Positions 51,868-59,482 of a stretch of DNA of 64,000 nucleotides are shown here, piece after piece; positions within the stretch are counted from its first letter, which is position 1, and each line of letters opens with the position of its first letter. A program made the translations under genes and the position numbers. The DNA is from an uncultured Pelagibacteraceae bacterium (GTDB lineage: Bacteria; Pseudomonadota; Alphaproteobacteria; Pelagibacterales; Pelagibacteraceae): NCBI GenBank assembly GCA_902590505.1, contig CACIWZ010000004.1, forward strand, positions 1 to 64,000, read 5' to 3'. The notes below the pieces were generated by a model. That model was not told the origin of the DNA and searched no databases. It worked only from the letters and a program-made list of their open reading frames with translations.

Positions 51868-52890
51868 TTAGATTTTATTATCATCCCACAATTTTTTTAT
51901 ATCTATATTTGGAGATAAACCAAAAACAGAATTTACGTTTGAGCAATGTATGCTTAAAGAGGGCAACGGTGAAAAACAAAGCTCTTTATCGAAAATTTCG
52001 TGTAAATTTTTTTCAAATGGATTACTCTCATTTTTGGCCATATCAAAAAGCTTTTTCTCATATTTGGCTAGCATTTGATTGCTTGTTAAAAAAGTTAATA
52101 AAGATTCTTTAACAGTCCTCCAATGATATTTTTCTCCAACAAGAATTTTTGAGTTCTCCATCTTTTTGTATAGATAAGGATAATCGGTTGAAAGCATAAA
52201 CAACTCTCTTTCAAAAATAGAAGAGAATTTTTCGTAAGCAAATACCATTTCAGCTAAAGACTCAGTTTTATGAATATAATCATCTTCAACAAAATACACT
52301 AAATCTTTACATTTTTGACCTTGATCAAAAGACTCATAAATTGATCTCATCGTCTTAGCCATATTTCTCTCAATTATTTCGTTATTTTTATTTATAGTTA
52401 CTGGCTCAATATTAATTTTTTTTTTATCAAGATCTATAAACTTTAAAGGAAAATTTTTAACAAATGAAATTAATTTATTTTTACTTTTTTCTTCAGAACC
52501 AATATCAATAATAGTGAATTGAATAAAAATTTTTGGAAATTTTTTTTTAAGATCTAAAGCAGACTTATAAAGTGATTGTAATGATCTAAATGTATATTCT
52601 GATTTTTCTTTTTCAAAAATTCTTTTTTTATTTTGTGTTACTAATTGAACGCTAGTGCATGTTTTTACTATAATATCGATACCTTGAACTTTTCTTGTTA
52701 TAGGAAACTCACCTACACCTAAAGAGAAGGATTTTACACCTGGAACACTCAATGTATCATCGCTTTTTTTGTTAGAAACAGGAAATTCAAGAGAACTTTG
52801 ATCTATTAGCTCGTAACCTAGTATCCGACATATTTTAACGAATACTTTTTTAAAAAAACCTGATTTTTTTCTGCTTTTAATTTCTTTCAT
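51868..52890 (-). CDS. Uncharacterised glycosyltransferase-like protein
   Basis: Protein of 340 residues from the ATG at 52890 (MKEIKSRKKSGFFKKVF); the frame is open further upstream, but that part is antisense to the rhodanese gene and is rejected. A basic N-terminus is followed by an alpha/beta region: GIDIIVKTCTSVQLVTQNKK near 87-106, KIFIQFTIIDIGSEEKSKNK near 133-152 and DLVYFVEDDYIHKTESLAEM near 210-229. The acidic EDDY after a beta-strand looks like the metal/nucleotide-sugar site of GT-A glycosyltransferases. The HWRTVKESLLTFLTSNQML segment follows. Function is an inference from fold-like motifs; no family is firmly recognised. Confidence 0.6.
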   Translation of the reverse strand: MKEIKSRKKSGFFKKVFVKICRILGYELIDQSSLEFPVSNKKSDDTLSVPGVKSFSLGVGEFPITRKVQGIDIIVKTCTSVQLVTQNKKRIFEKEKSEYTFRSLQSLYKSALDLKKKFPKIFIQFTIIDIGSEEKSKNKLISFVKNFPLKFIDLDKKKINIEPVTINKNNEIIERNMAKTMRSIYESFDQGQKCKDLVYFVEDDYIHKTESLAEMVFAYEKFSSIFERELFMLSTDYPYLYKKMENSKILVGEKYHWRTVKESLLTFLTSNQMLAKYEKKLFDMAKNESNPFEKNLHEIFDKELCFSPLPSLSIHCSNVNSVFGLSPNIDIKKLWDDNKI

Positions 52891-52909
52891 GAATATGTAT
52901 TTTAATACC

Positions 52910-53308
52910 ATGAATATAAAATCTTCCCAAACATTAGTCGAAGAAGCTAAAAAAAGCATTGAAACCCTAAGTCCAGAAGAAGTTAAAAAGTTATCTGATA
53001 ACAAAGAAATTACATTGGTCGATGTCAGAGATATTCGTGAACTGTGGAATGAGGGAACAATAGAAAATTCAAAACACATACCCAGAGGTATGTTAGAATT
53101 TTGGTTAGACCCCAATAGTTCATATTACAATGCAAATAAAATTGGTGATATTAAAAAAATGGTTTTATTTTGTGCAGCAGGTTTTCGTTCAGCTTTAGCA
53201 GCCAAATCTTTAGTTGATATGGGCTTTAAAAATGTAGCCCACGTTGACGGTGGATTTGATGCTTTAAAAAATGTTGGTATGAAAGTTATAGAAAAAGAAA
53301 AAAAATAA
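52910..53308 (+). CDS. Rhodanese-like domain protein
   Basis: Single rhodanese domain, 132 residues from the ATG at 52910 (MNIKSSQTLVEEAKKSIETL); ATGs at 52889 and 52895 are possible but start on top of the divergent gene's start. EITLVDVRDIRELWNEGTIE near 32-51, HIPRGMLEFWLDPNSSYYN near 57-75 and the active loop VLFCAAGFRSALAAKSLVDM near 89-108, with the catalytic cysteine in FCAAGFRS, are present. Sulfurtransfer from thiosulfate or persulfide is the known chemistry of the fold. It is convergent with the isomerase gene. Confidence 0.9.
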   Translation: MNIKSSQTLVEEAKKSIETLSPEEVKKLSDNKEITLVDVRDIRELWNEGTIENSKHIPRGMLEFWLDPNSSYYNANKIGDIKKMVLFCAAGFRSALAAKSLVDMGFKNVAHVDGGFDALKNVGMKVIEKEKK

Positions 53309-53309
53309 T

Positions 53310-53897
53310 TTATTTACTCGCCTCTTTTATAGCAAACTCAATTCTATCCTGACCCCAGAAAATTTTGTTATTAGACACAAACGTTGGAGCTCCAAATATT
53401 CCTTTCTCATATGCTTCGCTTGTTCTTTTTTTCAAGGAGTCTTTTATAGAAGAAGAGGTTGATCTTAAAGCAAAGGTTTTTGGATTAACATTAAGATTTT
53501 TTAAAACTTTGATTATAATATTTTCATCATTCATATTTAATCCGTCCTGCCAAATGGCATCAAATATACTATCTATGTAATAACTTTTAAAATTATCCTC
53601 TTCAGCAACAAAAACACCCCGCATAAGGTTTAAGCTTCTTATAGGAAAATAAGAGTTAAATTTAAACTTAGTGTTATTTCTTTCAGCTATTAATTTACAA
53701 TCTCTAATCATGTGCTTTGCTTTTGCAGGAATAAAAGCTGGTGCTTTGATACCATGTAAATTATGTAGGCCTCCTAAAAGTATTGGTTTATATCTTACCT
53801 TTATAGAAGTTTTTCTCTCAATTTTTCTAATTTCTTTGTGTGCGAGAAAAGAGTAAGGACTTACAAAATCAAAATAAAAATCAAAAGGTTTAATCAT
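53310..53897 (-). CDS. 2-hydroxychromene-2-carboxylate isomerase family (DsbA-like) protein
   Basis: Kappa-class GST/DsbA-like protein of 195 residues. The N-terminal DFYFDFVSPYSFLAHKEIRK near 5-24 has Ser-Pro-Tyr in place of the DsbA Cys motif, as in HCCA isomerases. LLGGLHNLHGIKAPAFIPAK near 41-60, YFPIRSLNLMRGVFVAEE near 83-100 and EKGIFGAPTFVSNNKIFWGQ near 166-185, with the conserved cis-Pro in GAPTF and WGQDR, match the family. It may handle aromatic or glutathione substrates; no naphthalene genes are around. It overlaps the ABA4-like gene by eight bases. Confidence 0.87.
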   Translation of the reverse strand: MIKPFDFYFDFVSPYSFLAHKEIRKIERKTSIKVRYKPILLGGLHNLHGIKAPAFIPAKAKHMIRDCKLIAERNNTKFKFNSYFPIRSLNLMRGVFVAEEDNFKSYYIDSIFDAIWQDGLNMNDENIIIKVLKNLNVNPKTFALRSTSSSIKDSLKKRTSEAYEKGIFGAPTFVSNNKIFWGQDRIEFAIKEASK

Positions 53898-54360
53898 TAA
53901 AGCTTATCTTTTTAGAAAAGAAAATTCTTAAAAACCAATAAATTAAAAGCCCAACTGGTCCAGTAAAATAAGTTAGAACCAGTGTTGGTATAGTAACAAC
54001 TTTTGGAATAAAATATTTTCTTGCGTCTCTAACTATCCAAGCTCCCACAAATAAACTAATAGCGAGAAAATGAAGCCAGAAAATTAGTAATAAATTCTCA
54101 TTTGCAAACATTGAATACAATCCATCTAATCCACTATAAAGCTCAAAACCATCGAAAATATTATTTTCTAAGTAAAGATTGTAGGATAAATAAACGTAAC
54201 CAATTCCTAAAATTAAAGGAACAATAACTGATTGCACAAAAAAGTTTGTTAAATTATGATTTGGAAATAGAATTAACAAAATCCAAAAAGGAATTACACC
54301 CCAATTTGCTAACAAATAAATATTTTCAGAATTTATTAAAGCTAATAGATTATTTATCAT
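53890..54360 (-). CDS. ABA4-like (DUF4281) membrane protein
   Basis: Four-helix membrane protein of 156 residues. LANWGVIPFWILLILFPNHN near 17-36 opens the family domain; LYSMFANENLLLIFWLHFLA near 81-100, VGAWIVRDARKYFIPKVVTI near 105-124 and LVLTYFTGPVGLLIYWFLR near 127-145 are the conserved parts of DUF4281/ABA4. Plant ABA4 is needed for neoxanthin formation; bacterial roles are unknown but a carotenoid or retinal link is attractive in a rhodopsin-using lineage. It overlaps the isomerase gene. Confidence 0.82.
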   Translation of the reverse strand: MINNLLALINSENIYLLANWGVIPFWILLILFPNHNLTNFFVQSVIVPLILGIGYVYLSYNLYLENNIFDGFELYSGLDGLYSMFANENLLLIFWLHFLAISLFVGAWIVRDARKYFIPKVVTIPTLVLTYFTGPVGLLIYWFLRIFFSKKISFND

Positions 54361-54386
54361 TCAAAATAATATAGTATATTAAAGTA

Positions 54387-54947
54387 ATGAATCCCACATC
54401 AAATAAAAGTGATTTTGAAGATCTAACTACTAATTTAAAAGACTTAGCATATTCTTATCTTGAAAAGTATAGCCCCTCCAAACAACAATTAAAAGTTTAC
54501 TTACTTAAAAAATATTTAACAAAAATTAAAGGAAGCAAATCTAAAAAGGAAGTAACTTCAATTATTGACGAAATAGTCTTGAACTTAGAAAAGAATAAGT
54601 TTTTAAATGATGAAATGTATTCTGATTCAAAAGCTAGAATGTTTTTAAGAAGAGGTTACTCTTTGAATAAGATTAATCAATCTCTTAGAAGTAAAGGCAT
54701 TGATGATAAATACGTAAAACAAAGTATTGATAAAATAAAAGAAAATGAAATCGAGCCTGATTTTGTATCAGCATTAAAATTATGTAAAAGACGGAGAATA
54801 GGACCTATCAGGCCAGAAAGTAATCGAGAGTTATTCTATAAAAAAGATATGGGAATTTTAGCTAGAGGTGGTTTTAGTTTTGATTTATCTAAAAGAGTTC
54901 TAGATCTTGATGCTGAAGAATTCAAAAAATTAATCAAAATTATCTGA
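54387..54947 (+). CDS. recX: Regulatory protein RecX
   Basis: RecA modulator of 186 residues built of short three-helix repeats. DLAYSYLEKYSPSKQQLKVY near 18-37 is the RecX start, NKFLNDEMYSDSKARMFLRR near 71-90 and GYSLNKINQSLRSKGIDDKY near 91-110 the next repeat, and KKDMGILARGGFSFDLSKRV near 153-172 the last. RecX binds RecA filaments and limits their activity. The gene is divergent from the ABA4-like gene, and its 3' end overlaps the 47-residue membrane peptide on the other strand. Confidence 0.88.
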   Translation: MNPTSNKSDFEDLTTNLKDLAYSYLEKYSPSKQQLKVYLLKKYLTKIKGSKSKKEVTSIIDEIVLNLEKNKFLNDEMYSDSKARMFLRRGYSLNKINQSLRSKGIDDKYVKQSIDKIKENEIEPDFVSALKLCKRRRIGPIRPESNRELFYKKDMGILARGGFSFDLSKRVLDLDAEEFKKLIKII

Positions 54948-55073
54948 TTTCCTTTTTTTTTCCTCCTCCACTAAAATGTCAAGTTTTCTTTTAAGAGCAT
55001 TTCGAACTAGAATGAAAAATAATATTCCAAAAAAACTTACAGATAAAATTATAATTAGTATAGTTTTAATCAT
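54930..55073 (-). CDS. 47-residue single-helix membrane peptide
   Basis: Small frame read directly from the sequence: ATG at 55073-55071, 47 codons. One hydrophobic helix (residues 5-23, ILIIILSVSFFGILFFILV) is followed by a highly charged tail (RNALKRKLDILVEEEKKRKS). Its start overlaps the end of cysQ by eight bases, so it would be translated as the next gene of the DUF3553-cysQ unit; its 3' end overlaps recX by 18 bases. The layout recalls CcmD-type or other small membrane adaptors; identity unknown. Confidence 0.55.
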   Translation of the reverse strand: MIKTILIIILSVSFFGILFFILVRNALKRKLDILVEEEKKRKSDNFD

Positions 55074-55845
55074 TTAAATTTTCCGATCTTCTAATTAAAA
55101 GGCTTGGATTTTTGTAATCTTCTTTCCCATATAAAAAAGGTTTTTCCTCTAAAGTTTTAATTATTGCTCCAGCATTTTGAGCAATAGCATGTCCCGCAGC
55201 GTAATCCCACTCATTTGCTCTTTCTCTAGCAGCATAAATATCATATTCACCAGTTGCAATTACACAAAATTTGTAAGAACTAGCCATTTTTACAATTGAG
55301 GTAACATTATACTCTTTTAACTTGTTTAAAATTATATCAGATGGTTTTATAACACTTGATAAAGCAACTATTTTATTTTTTGGTTGTTTTTTCTCACAAT
55401 TGATTTTTATTGTTTTATTTTTTTCAATTAAATAACTTTCTCCAGGTGCATAAGAAAAAAAAAGTCTATCTTTTTTTGGGACACCAACTAAACCTAATAT
55501 CGGCACTTTGTTTATCACTAATGCTGCATTTAAAGTGTACTCATCTTTTCCGGCAATATATTCTTTTGTTCCATCAATAGGATCAATAAGCCAAAAAATT
55601 TTTGAATTGTTTTTTTTACTTAAATCTACAGTTTCTTCCGAGATAATAGGTATGTCAGGTGTTATTTTCGAGATTTTTTTAGAGATTAAATCATTCACTC
55701 TTAAGTCTCCATTACTTACAGGAGATTTGTCATCTTTAATTTGTATTTTTAAACCTTCTTCATAAAGTCTAATTGACTCTTTTGCGGCATAATTAAACTC
55801 ATCAATTAAACCTTCCGCTATTCCTTTAAGATCATTACTATTCAT
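55066..55845 (-). CDS. cysQ: 3'(2'),5'-bisphosphate nucleotidase CysQ
   Basis: Mg-dependent phosphatase of the IMPase superfamily, 259 residues. Metal site residues appear in ISEETVDLSKKNNSKIFWLI near 72-91 and DPIDGTKEYIAGKDEYTLNA near 92-111; the TKEYI variant with later GEYDIYAARERANEWDYAAG near 206-225 points to CysQ rather than HisN or SuhB. It hydrolyses PAP to AMP in sulfur metabolism and nucleotide recycling. It overlaps DUF3553 by eight bases. Confidence 0.92.
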   Translation of the reverse strand: MNSNDLKGIAEGLIDEFNYAAKESIRLYEEGLKIQIKDDKSPVSNGDLRVNDLISKKISKITPDIPIISEETVDLSKKNNSKIFWLIDPIDGTKEYIAGKDEYTLNAALVINKVPILGLVGVPKKDRLFFSYAPGESYLIEKNKTIKINCEKKQPKNKIVALSSVIKPSDIILNKLKEYNVTSIVKMASSYKFCVIATGEYDIYAARERANEWDYAAGHAIAQNAGAIIKTLEEKPFLYGKEDYKNPSLLIRRSENLND

Positions 55846-56011
55846 TTTCTATTTTTATTAATTTGACATTTTCAATGTTTATTACTCTTTTCCCATAGTT
55901 TTCAAAATTAACTGTTACTTTATTTCCTATGATTGATTGAACCTGTCCAATACCCCAGTCCTTGTTTGCAGGATTTTTAACATAATCACCTGGTTCAAAA
56001 TCAATAAGCAT
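55838..56011 (-). CDS. DUF3553 family small protein
   Basis: Frame of 57 residues read directly from the sequence, ATG at 56011-56009. It starts MLIDFEPGDYVKNPANKDWG and continues IGQVQSIIGNKVTVNFENYG, giving the compact beta pattern F-x-PGD-V-x-P-x3-DWG-GQVQS-x-V-VNFE of DUF3553. This resembles small CarD-like or SH3-like folds that also appear at the end of UvrD helicases. It leads the cysQ unit and is divergent from mnmA across 40 bases. The function is unknown. Confidence 0.88.
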   Translation of the reverse strand: MLIDFEPGDYVKNPANKDWGIGQVQSIIGNKVTVNFENYGKRVINIENVKLIKIENE

Positions 56012-56051
56012 TATGGAAAATAAATAATAAATATATTATATACTCATTACT

Positions 56052-57179
56052 ATGAATACTCTAGGAATTAATAAACCTAAAAAAGAAACCAAAGTAGTTG
56101 TAGCAATGTCAGGAGGAGTTGACTCTTCAGTTGTTGCCGCGTTAATGAAGCAAGAGGGATATGACGTTACAGGTATCACTCTAAAGCTTTACGATGATAC
56201 AAAACAGTCTAAAGAAGGAAGACAATGTTGCGCCGGTCAAGATATTATGGATGCCAAAAGAGTTTCAGAAAAGATAAATATCAATCATGAAATTTTATAT
56301 TATCAGAAAAAGTTTAGATCAGAGGTAATTGATTCATTTATAGATAGTTATGCTGCTGGAGAAACCCCGATTCCTTGTGTTCAATGCAATCAAACAGTTA
56401 AATTTAGAGATCTCTTTAAATATGCCAAAGATCTGAAAGCAGACGCCTTAGTAACAGGCCATTATGTTTCTAGAATTCAAAAAAATGGACATGCAAATAT
56501 GTATCGAGCCAAGGATTATAATAGGGATCAAAGTTACTTTTTATTTAGCACAACTCAAGAGCAACTTGATTATTTAAGATTTCCTTTAGGCGAAATAGAA
56601 AAATATGAAACTAGGTCCTTAGCAAAAAAATTAAATTTAAATGTAGCCGACAAACCGGATAGTCAAGACATATGTTTTGTTCCCAATGGCGATTATAGTT
56701 CTGTAATTAAAAAATATAGACCAGAGTCATTTAAAAAAGGAAAGATAATAGATTTACTAGGCAATCAAATTGGAGAACATGATGGAATTATTAATTACAC
56801 AATAGGTCAAAGAAAAGGTATTAAAATTTCTAATGAAAATCCTCTTTACGTTATTAATATTAATGCGGACAAAAATACTATTGTCGTTGGTGAAAAAAAA
56901 AACTTGGAAATTAAAAAAATTCAATTAAGAGATCTAAATATTTTAGCTTCGAAAAAAGAATTTGAGAAAACTATTGAAATTAAAGTTAGATCAACTGGAA
57001 GATTATTAAAATCAAAGGTCAATTTTAAAAACAACCATGCTGAAGTAGAGATTTTAGAAAAAGAAACTGGAATTTCTCCTGGACAAGCATGTGTTTTTTA
57101 TTTGAAAGATGATGTTGGGGATAAAGTTCTTGGTGGTGGTTGGATAGACAAGACTTTTAATAATTATTTATCCACTTAA
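56052..57179 (+). CDS. mnmA: tRNA-specific 2-thiouridylase MnmA
   Basis: ATP-dependent enzyme making 2-thiouridine at position 34 of Lys, Glu and Gln tRNAs. The 375 residues have the PP-loop [20 protein letters not shown] near 15-34, catalytic C109 in [13 protein letters not shown] and partner C208 in [15 protein letters not shown], and GHYVSRIQ near 136-143. TIGQRKGI and the C-terminal SPGQACVFY are typical. Two extra cysteines C59-C60 (RQCCAGQD) lie after the PP-loop, as in other alphaproteobacterial MnmA. The candidate RNA gene follows. Confidence 0.96.
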   Translation: MNTLGINKPKKETKVVVAMSGGVDSSVVAALMKQEGYDVTGITLKLYDDTKQSKEGRQCCAGQDIMDAKRVSEKININHEILYYQKKFRSEVIDSFIDSYAAGETPIPCVQCNQTVKFRDLFKYAKDLKADALVTGHYVSRIQKNGHANMYRAKDYNRDQSYFLFSTTQEQLDYLRFPLGEIEKYETRSLAKKLNLNVADKPDSQDICFVPNGDYSSVIKKYRPESFKKGKIIDLLGNQIGEHDGIINYTIGQRKGIKISNENPLYVININADKNTIVVGEKKNLEIKKIQLRDLNILASKKEFEKTIEIKVRSTGRLLKSKVNFKNNHAEVEILEKETGISPGQACVFYLKDDVGDKVLGGGWIDKTFNNYLST

Positions 57180-57244
57180 TTAACAATCAAAAATCGGACA
57201 CGTATTAAGTGATACATTTATTTGTATGTTTGTGATGTAATTTA

Positions 57245-57420
57245 ACTAATTAAGAGGCAACTCTTAACTGGCCATTTAAGGAAAAACCGAGAGGTTCAAG
57301 CTTAAAGGGCAGAAAGGTGAACCTAGTAGCGCTAGAATAGTTCATCGGGATGGCTTGGCGGTAGCGCCTACAACGACGAGCCAAAACTACTAAATTTCTG
57401 GGCGAAAGCCTAGAAATTTA
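57245..57420 (+). ncRNA. Candidate structured noncoding RNA
   Basis: A gene-free stretch, less AT-rich than the usual gaps and with nested pairings. Hairpin 1: TTAAGAG/CTCTTAA (57250-57256 with 57261-57267) closed by a GCAA loop. Hairpin 2: AGGTTCA/TGAACCT (57292-57298 with 57318-57324). TTTAAG (57275-57280) can pair with CTTAAA (57301-57306) in the loop of hairpin 2, a possible pseudoknot. TAGTAG/CTACTA (57324-57329 with 57387-57392) encloses GGCT/AGCC and GGCG/CGCC hairpins. The last hairpin, TAAATTTCTGGGC to GCCTAGAAATTTA, has a GAAA loop. Strand is inferred as plus from GNRA loops; identity is not recognised. Confidence 0.65.
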
Positions 57421-58119
57421 TGTGGTTCTCTTCCAGAAAAACCTTGAAAATAAATAAAATAATATTACTCCAACAAAATAGTTCCACTCCAATGCATGCT
57501 TAAAGTGAGTATTTCCTTTGCTGACTAGTAAAGGTAAACTCAAAATTGCAACTGTTGCTAAAATAGTTACTAAAATAATTTTTAAAATTAAAATTTTATT
57601 ATTTATTAAATTAAGTAACTGAGATTTTAATTTTATTAAATGATAAACTAATATTCCTTGGGCAACAATTTCAAAGATGATGAATAGAAGTAAAATTACT
57701 CTTCTAAAAAGTTTATATAATTGAATATCAAATTTAATTCCTAAAAATATTGAATGAATAACCAAAAAAACTGCCGATAAAATTCCAAAAGTTTTAAATT
57801 TATAACTAATATTTGTAGATCTATATTTATTGATGAGTAAATTATTATTTATCCAGTAATAATAAAGTAATATAGCAGTGACTATCATTGCAGGTTTAAA
57901 TATCAAATATTGAGGATAAGTACGTGACGCTCTACTTATTGATAAGCTTCCGTCAAGATAAGGAATAGTGAATCCTGATCTCCCAATCATATCAACTTTA
58001 AAAATTGTATTATCTAAAATAAGAGGGTTTTGAGAAATTAGTAGACAAAGGTTTATTGCTATAAGTGGTAGAAAAAAGATCCACAAACTCAATTTCCGGA
58101 TTTGAGTTATTTCATTCAT
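57418..58119 (-). CDS. Polytopic membrane protein of unknown function
   Basis: Protein of 233 residues with about six hydrophobic helices (about 11-30, 75-91, 108-128, 137-158, 176-199, 207-226). Between helices 1 and 2 lies a polar periplasmic-type loop with SGFTIPYLDGSLSISRASRT near 49-68. Six helices with this first loop are reminiscent of Frag1/DRAM/Sfk1-type proteins, but I do not recognise a firm family. The start is 14 bases beyond the end of the small basic gene upstream. Its stop touches the last hairpin of the candidate RNA. Confidence 0.7.
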   Translation of the reverse strand: MNEITQIRKLSLWIFFLPLIAINLCLLISQNPLILDNTIFKVDMIGRSGFTIPYLDGSLSISRASRTYPQYLIFKPAMIVTAILLYYYWINNNLLINKYRSTNISYKFKTFGILSAVFLVIHSIFLGIKFDIQLYKLFRRVILLLFIIFEIVAQGILVYHLIKLKSQLLNLINNKILILKIILVTILATVAILSLPLLVSKGNTHFKHALEWNYFVGVILFYLFSRFFWKRTT

Positions 58120-58135
58120 AAATATTTATTTTTGA

Positions 58136-58219
58136 TTATTTTTTTTTATTTCTTTTTCTAGCTCTTCTTTTTTTTGAGCCAATTTTTCTTCTGCCACGGT
58201 GCTTTTTTGGATAACCCAT
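58136..58219 (-). CDS. 27-residue highly basic protein
   Basis: Very small frame read directly from the sequence: MGYPKKHRGRRKIGSKKRRA then RKRNKKK. Eighteen of 27 residues are Lys, Arg or His. Its ATG at 58219-58217 is preceded by AAAGGAGG with seven bases between, the strongest Shine-Dalgarno sequence I saw in the window, which argues that it is translated. The composition resembles small ribosome-associated proteins such as bTHX, without clear homology. It may bind RNA or the ribosome. It precedes the membrane protein gene at 57418 by 16 bases. Confidence 0.6.
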   Translation of the reverse strand: MGYPKKHRGRRKIGSKKRRARKRNKKK

Positions 58220-58285
58220 ATTTTTGCCTCCTTTTTTATATCTTAATTAGTTAAGTTGTATATAAAGTTCAATTATACTTATTTT

Positions 58286-59482
58286 ATGAAAAAGTCTACT
58301 AGCACATTTTTAAAACACCCAACTAAAGATAACGTAAATCGATCTGCTAATCCTCCAGTTACTAGAGCATCCACTATTTTATTTAAAACAATGCAAGAAA
58401 TGTATCAGCATGAGCTAAAAATCAAAAAACATAAAAAAATAACTCATTATACGTATGGAAGATATGGCAGCACAACAACAATAGAACTAGAGAATATTTT
58501 AAAAGAATTAGAGCATGCTTATCATGTTTTTTTAACGGGAACAGGGTTTGGCGGGTTAGCTTTAGCTTTGATGTCTTTATGTAGACCTGGAGACGAAATT
58601 ATAGTTTCAGATAATGTTTATGGACCAACCAAAGAAATTTCTCAAGAACTTATGAAGGAGTTTAATGTTAATGCAAAGTTTTATAATCCAGATTCATTTG
58701 AAGATTTAAAATCAAAAATTTCAAAAAAAACCAAGATGATATTGGTTGAAAATCCTGGAAGCAATACTTTTGAATTTCAAGATTTATCAAAAATAATTCA
58801 ATTAGCTAAAAGAAGAAAAATTTTTACTTTGTTAGATAATACATGGGGAACACCACTTTATCTTAAGCCATTGAAATTAGGTTTCGATATGTCTTTTTGC
58901 TCTGCTACAAAATATTTTTCAGGTCATTCGGATGCTATGGGTGGTTCTCTGGCTGTAAATAAAAAAGTTTTTAAAAAGATTATGTTCTTTTATAAATTGT
59001 CGGGTTACAGAATGTCAGCTGATGAGGCTTATTTGATCATTAGAGGTTTAAGAACTTTAGATATAAGATTAAAACAACATAGTGAGAACACAAAAGCTAT
59101 TATTGCTTTTCTAAAAAGACAAAAGAAAATAAAAGAAATTCTTTACCCTCACAATCCCTCTTCAAAAAATTATAAACTTTGGAAAAAATATTACTCTGGA
59201 GCAACTGGTTTGCTTTCAATCGTTATTAAAAGCAAAAAAAAGTCCTCTGTAATACAATTTGTTAACTCTTTAGAATTATTTGGCATAGGGTATAGCTGGG
59301 GCGGTTTTGAAAGCTTAGCTATACTTCAAGATTTAAAACATAACAAAAAGGATGAATATTTGAAAGGACGTCAATTTTACCGATTTAATAAAGATGAATT
59401 TATTGTAAGATTACATATTGGTTTAGAAGATCCGAAAGATTTAATTAATGATCTTAAAAATGGTTTAAAAAAAATCAAGTAA
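58286..59482 (+). CDS. metC: Cystathionine beta-lyase-like PLP enzyme (MetC family)
   Basis: Cys/Met metabolism PLP enzyme of 398 residues from the ATG at 58286 (MKKSTSTFLKHPTKDNVNRS); an ATG ten codons upstream is in AT-rich leader sequence. YGRYGSTTTIELENILKELE near 56-75, RPGDEIIVSDNVYGPTKEIS near 100-119, VENPGSNTFEFQDLS near 152-166, DNTWGTPLYLKPLKLG near 184-199 and the PLP lysine K209 in CSATKYFSGHSDAM are present. RPGDEI and SWGGFESLA with FGIGYSWGGFES near 330-341 favour MetC over MetB or MetZ. It overlaps the MFS gene by one base. Confidence 0.88.
   Translation: MKKSTSTFLKHPTKDNVNRSANPPVTRASTILFKTMQEMYQHELKIKKHKKITHYTYGRYGSTTTIELENILKELEHAYHVFLTGTGFGGLALALMSLCRPGDEIIVSDNVYGPTKEISQELMKEFNVNAKFYNPDSFEDLKSKISKKTKMILVENPGSNTFEFQDLSKIIQLAKRRKIFTLLDNTWGTPLYLKPLKLGFDMSFCSATKYFSGHSDAMGGSLAVNKKVFKKIMFFYKLSGYRMSADEAYLIIRGLRTLDIRLKQHSENTKAIIAFLKRQKKIKEILYPHNPSSKNYKLWKKYYSGATGLLSIVIKSKKKSSVIQFVNSLELFGIGYSWGGFESLAILQDLKHNKKDEYLKGRQFYRFNKDEFIVRLHIGLEDPKDLINDLKNGLKKIK

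Noticed and set aside
52891-53115. N-terminal extension of the glycosyltransferase-like gene
   Set aside because: The extra 75 residues are antisense to the rhodanese gene and show no own pattern; the ATG at 52890 gives a plausible start.
57245-57420. RNase P RNA, SRP RNA or tmRNA as identity of the structured region
   Set aside because: The conserved RNase P GAGGAAAGTCC segment, the SRP GGTCAGG-GGAAG apical core and a tmRNA tag or T-arm are not seen; a divergent or permuted form cannot be fully excluded without a covariance model search.
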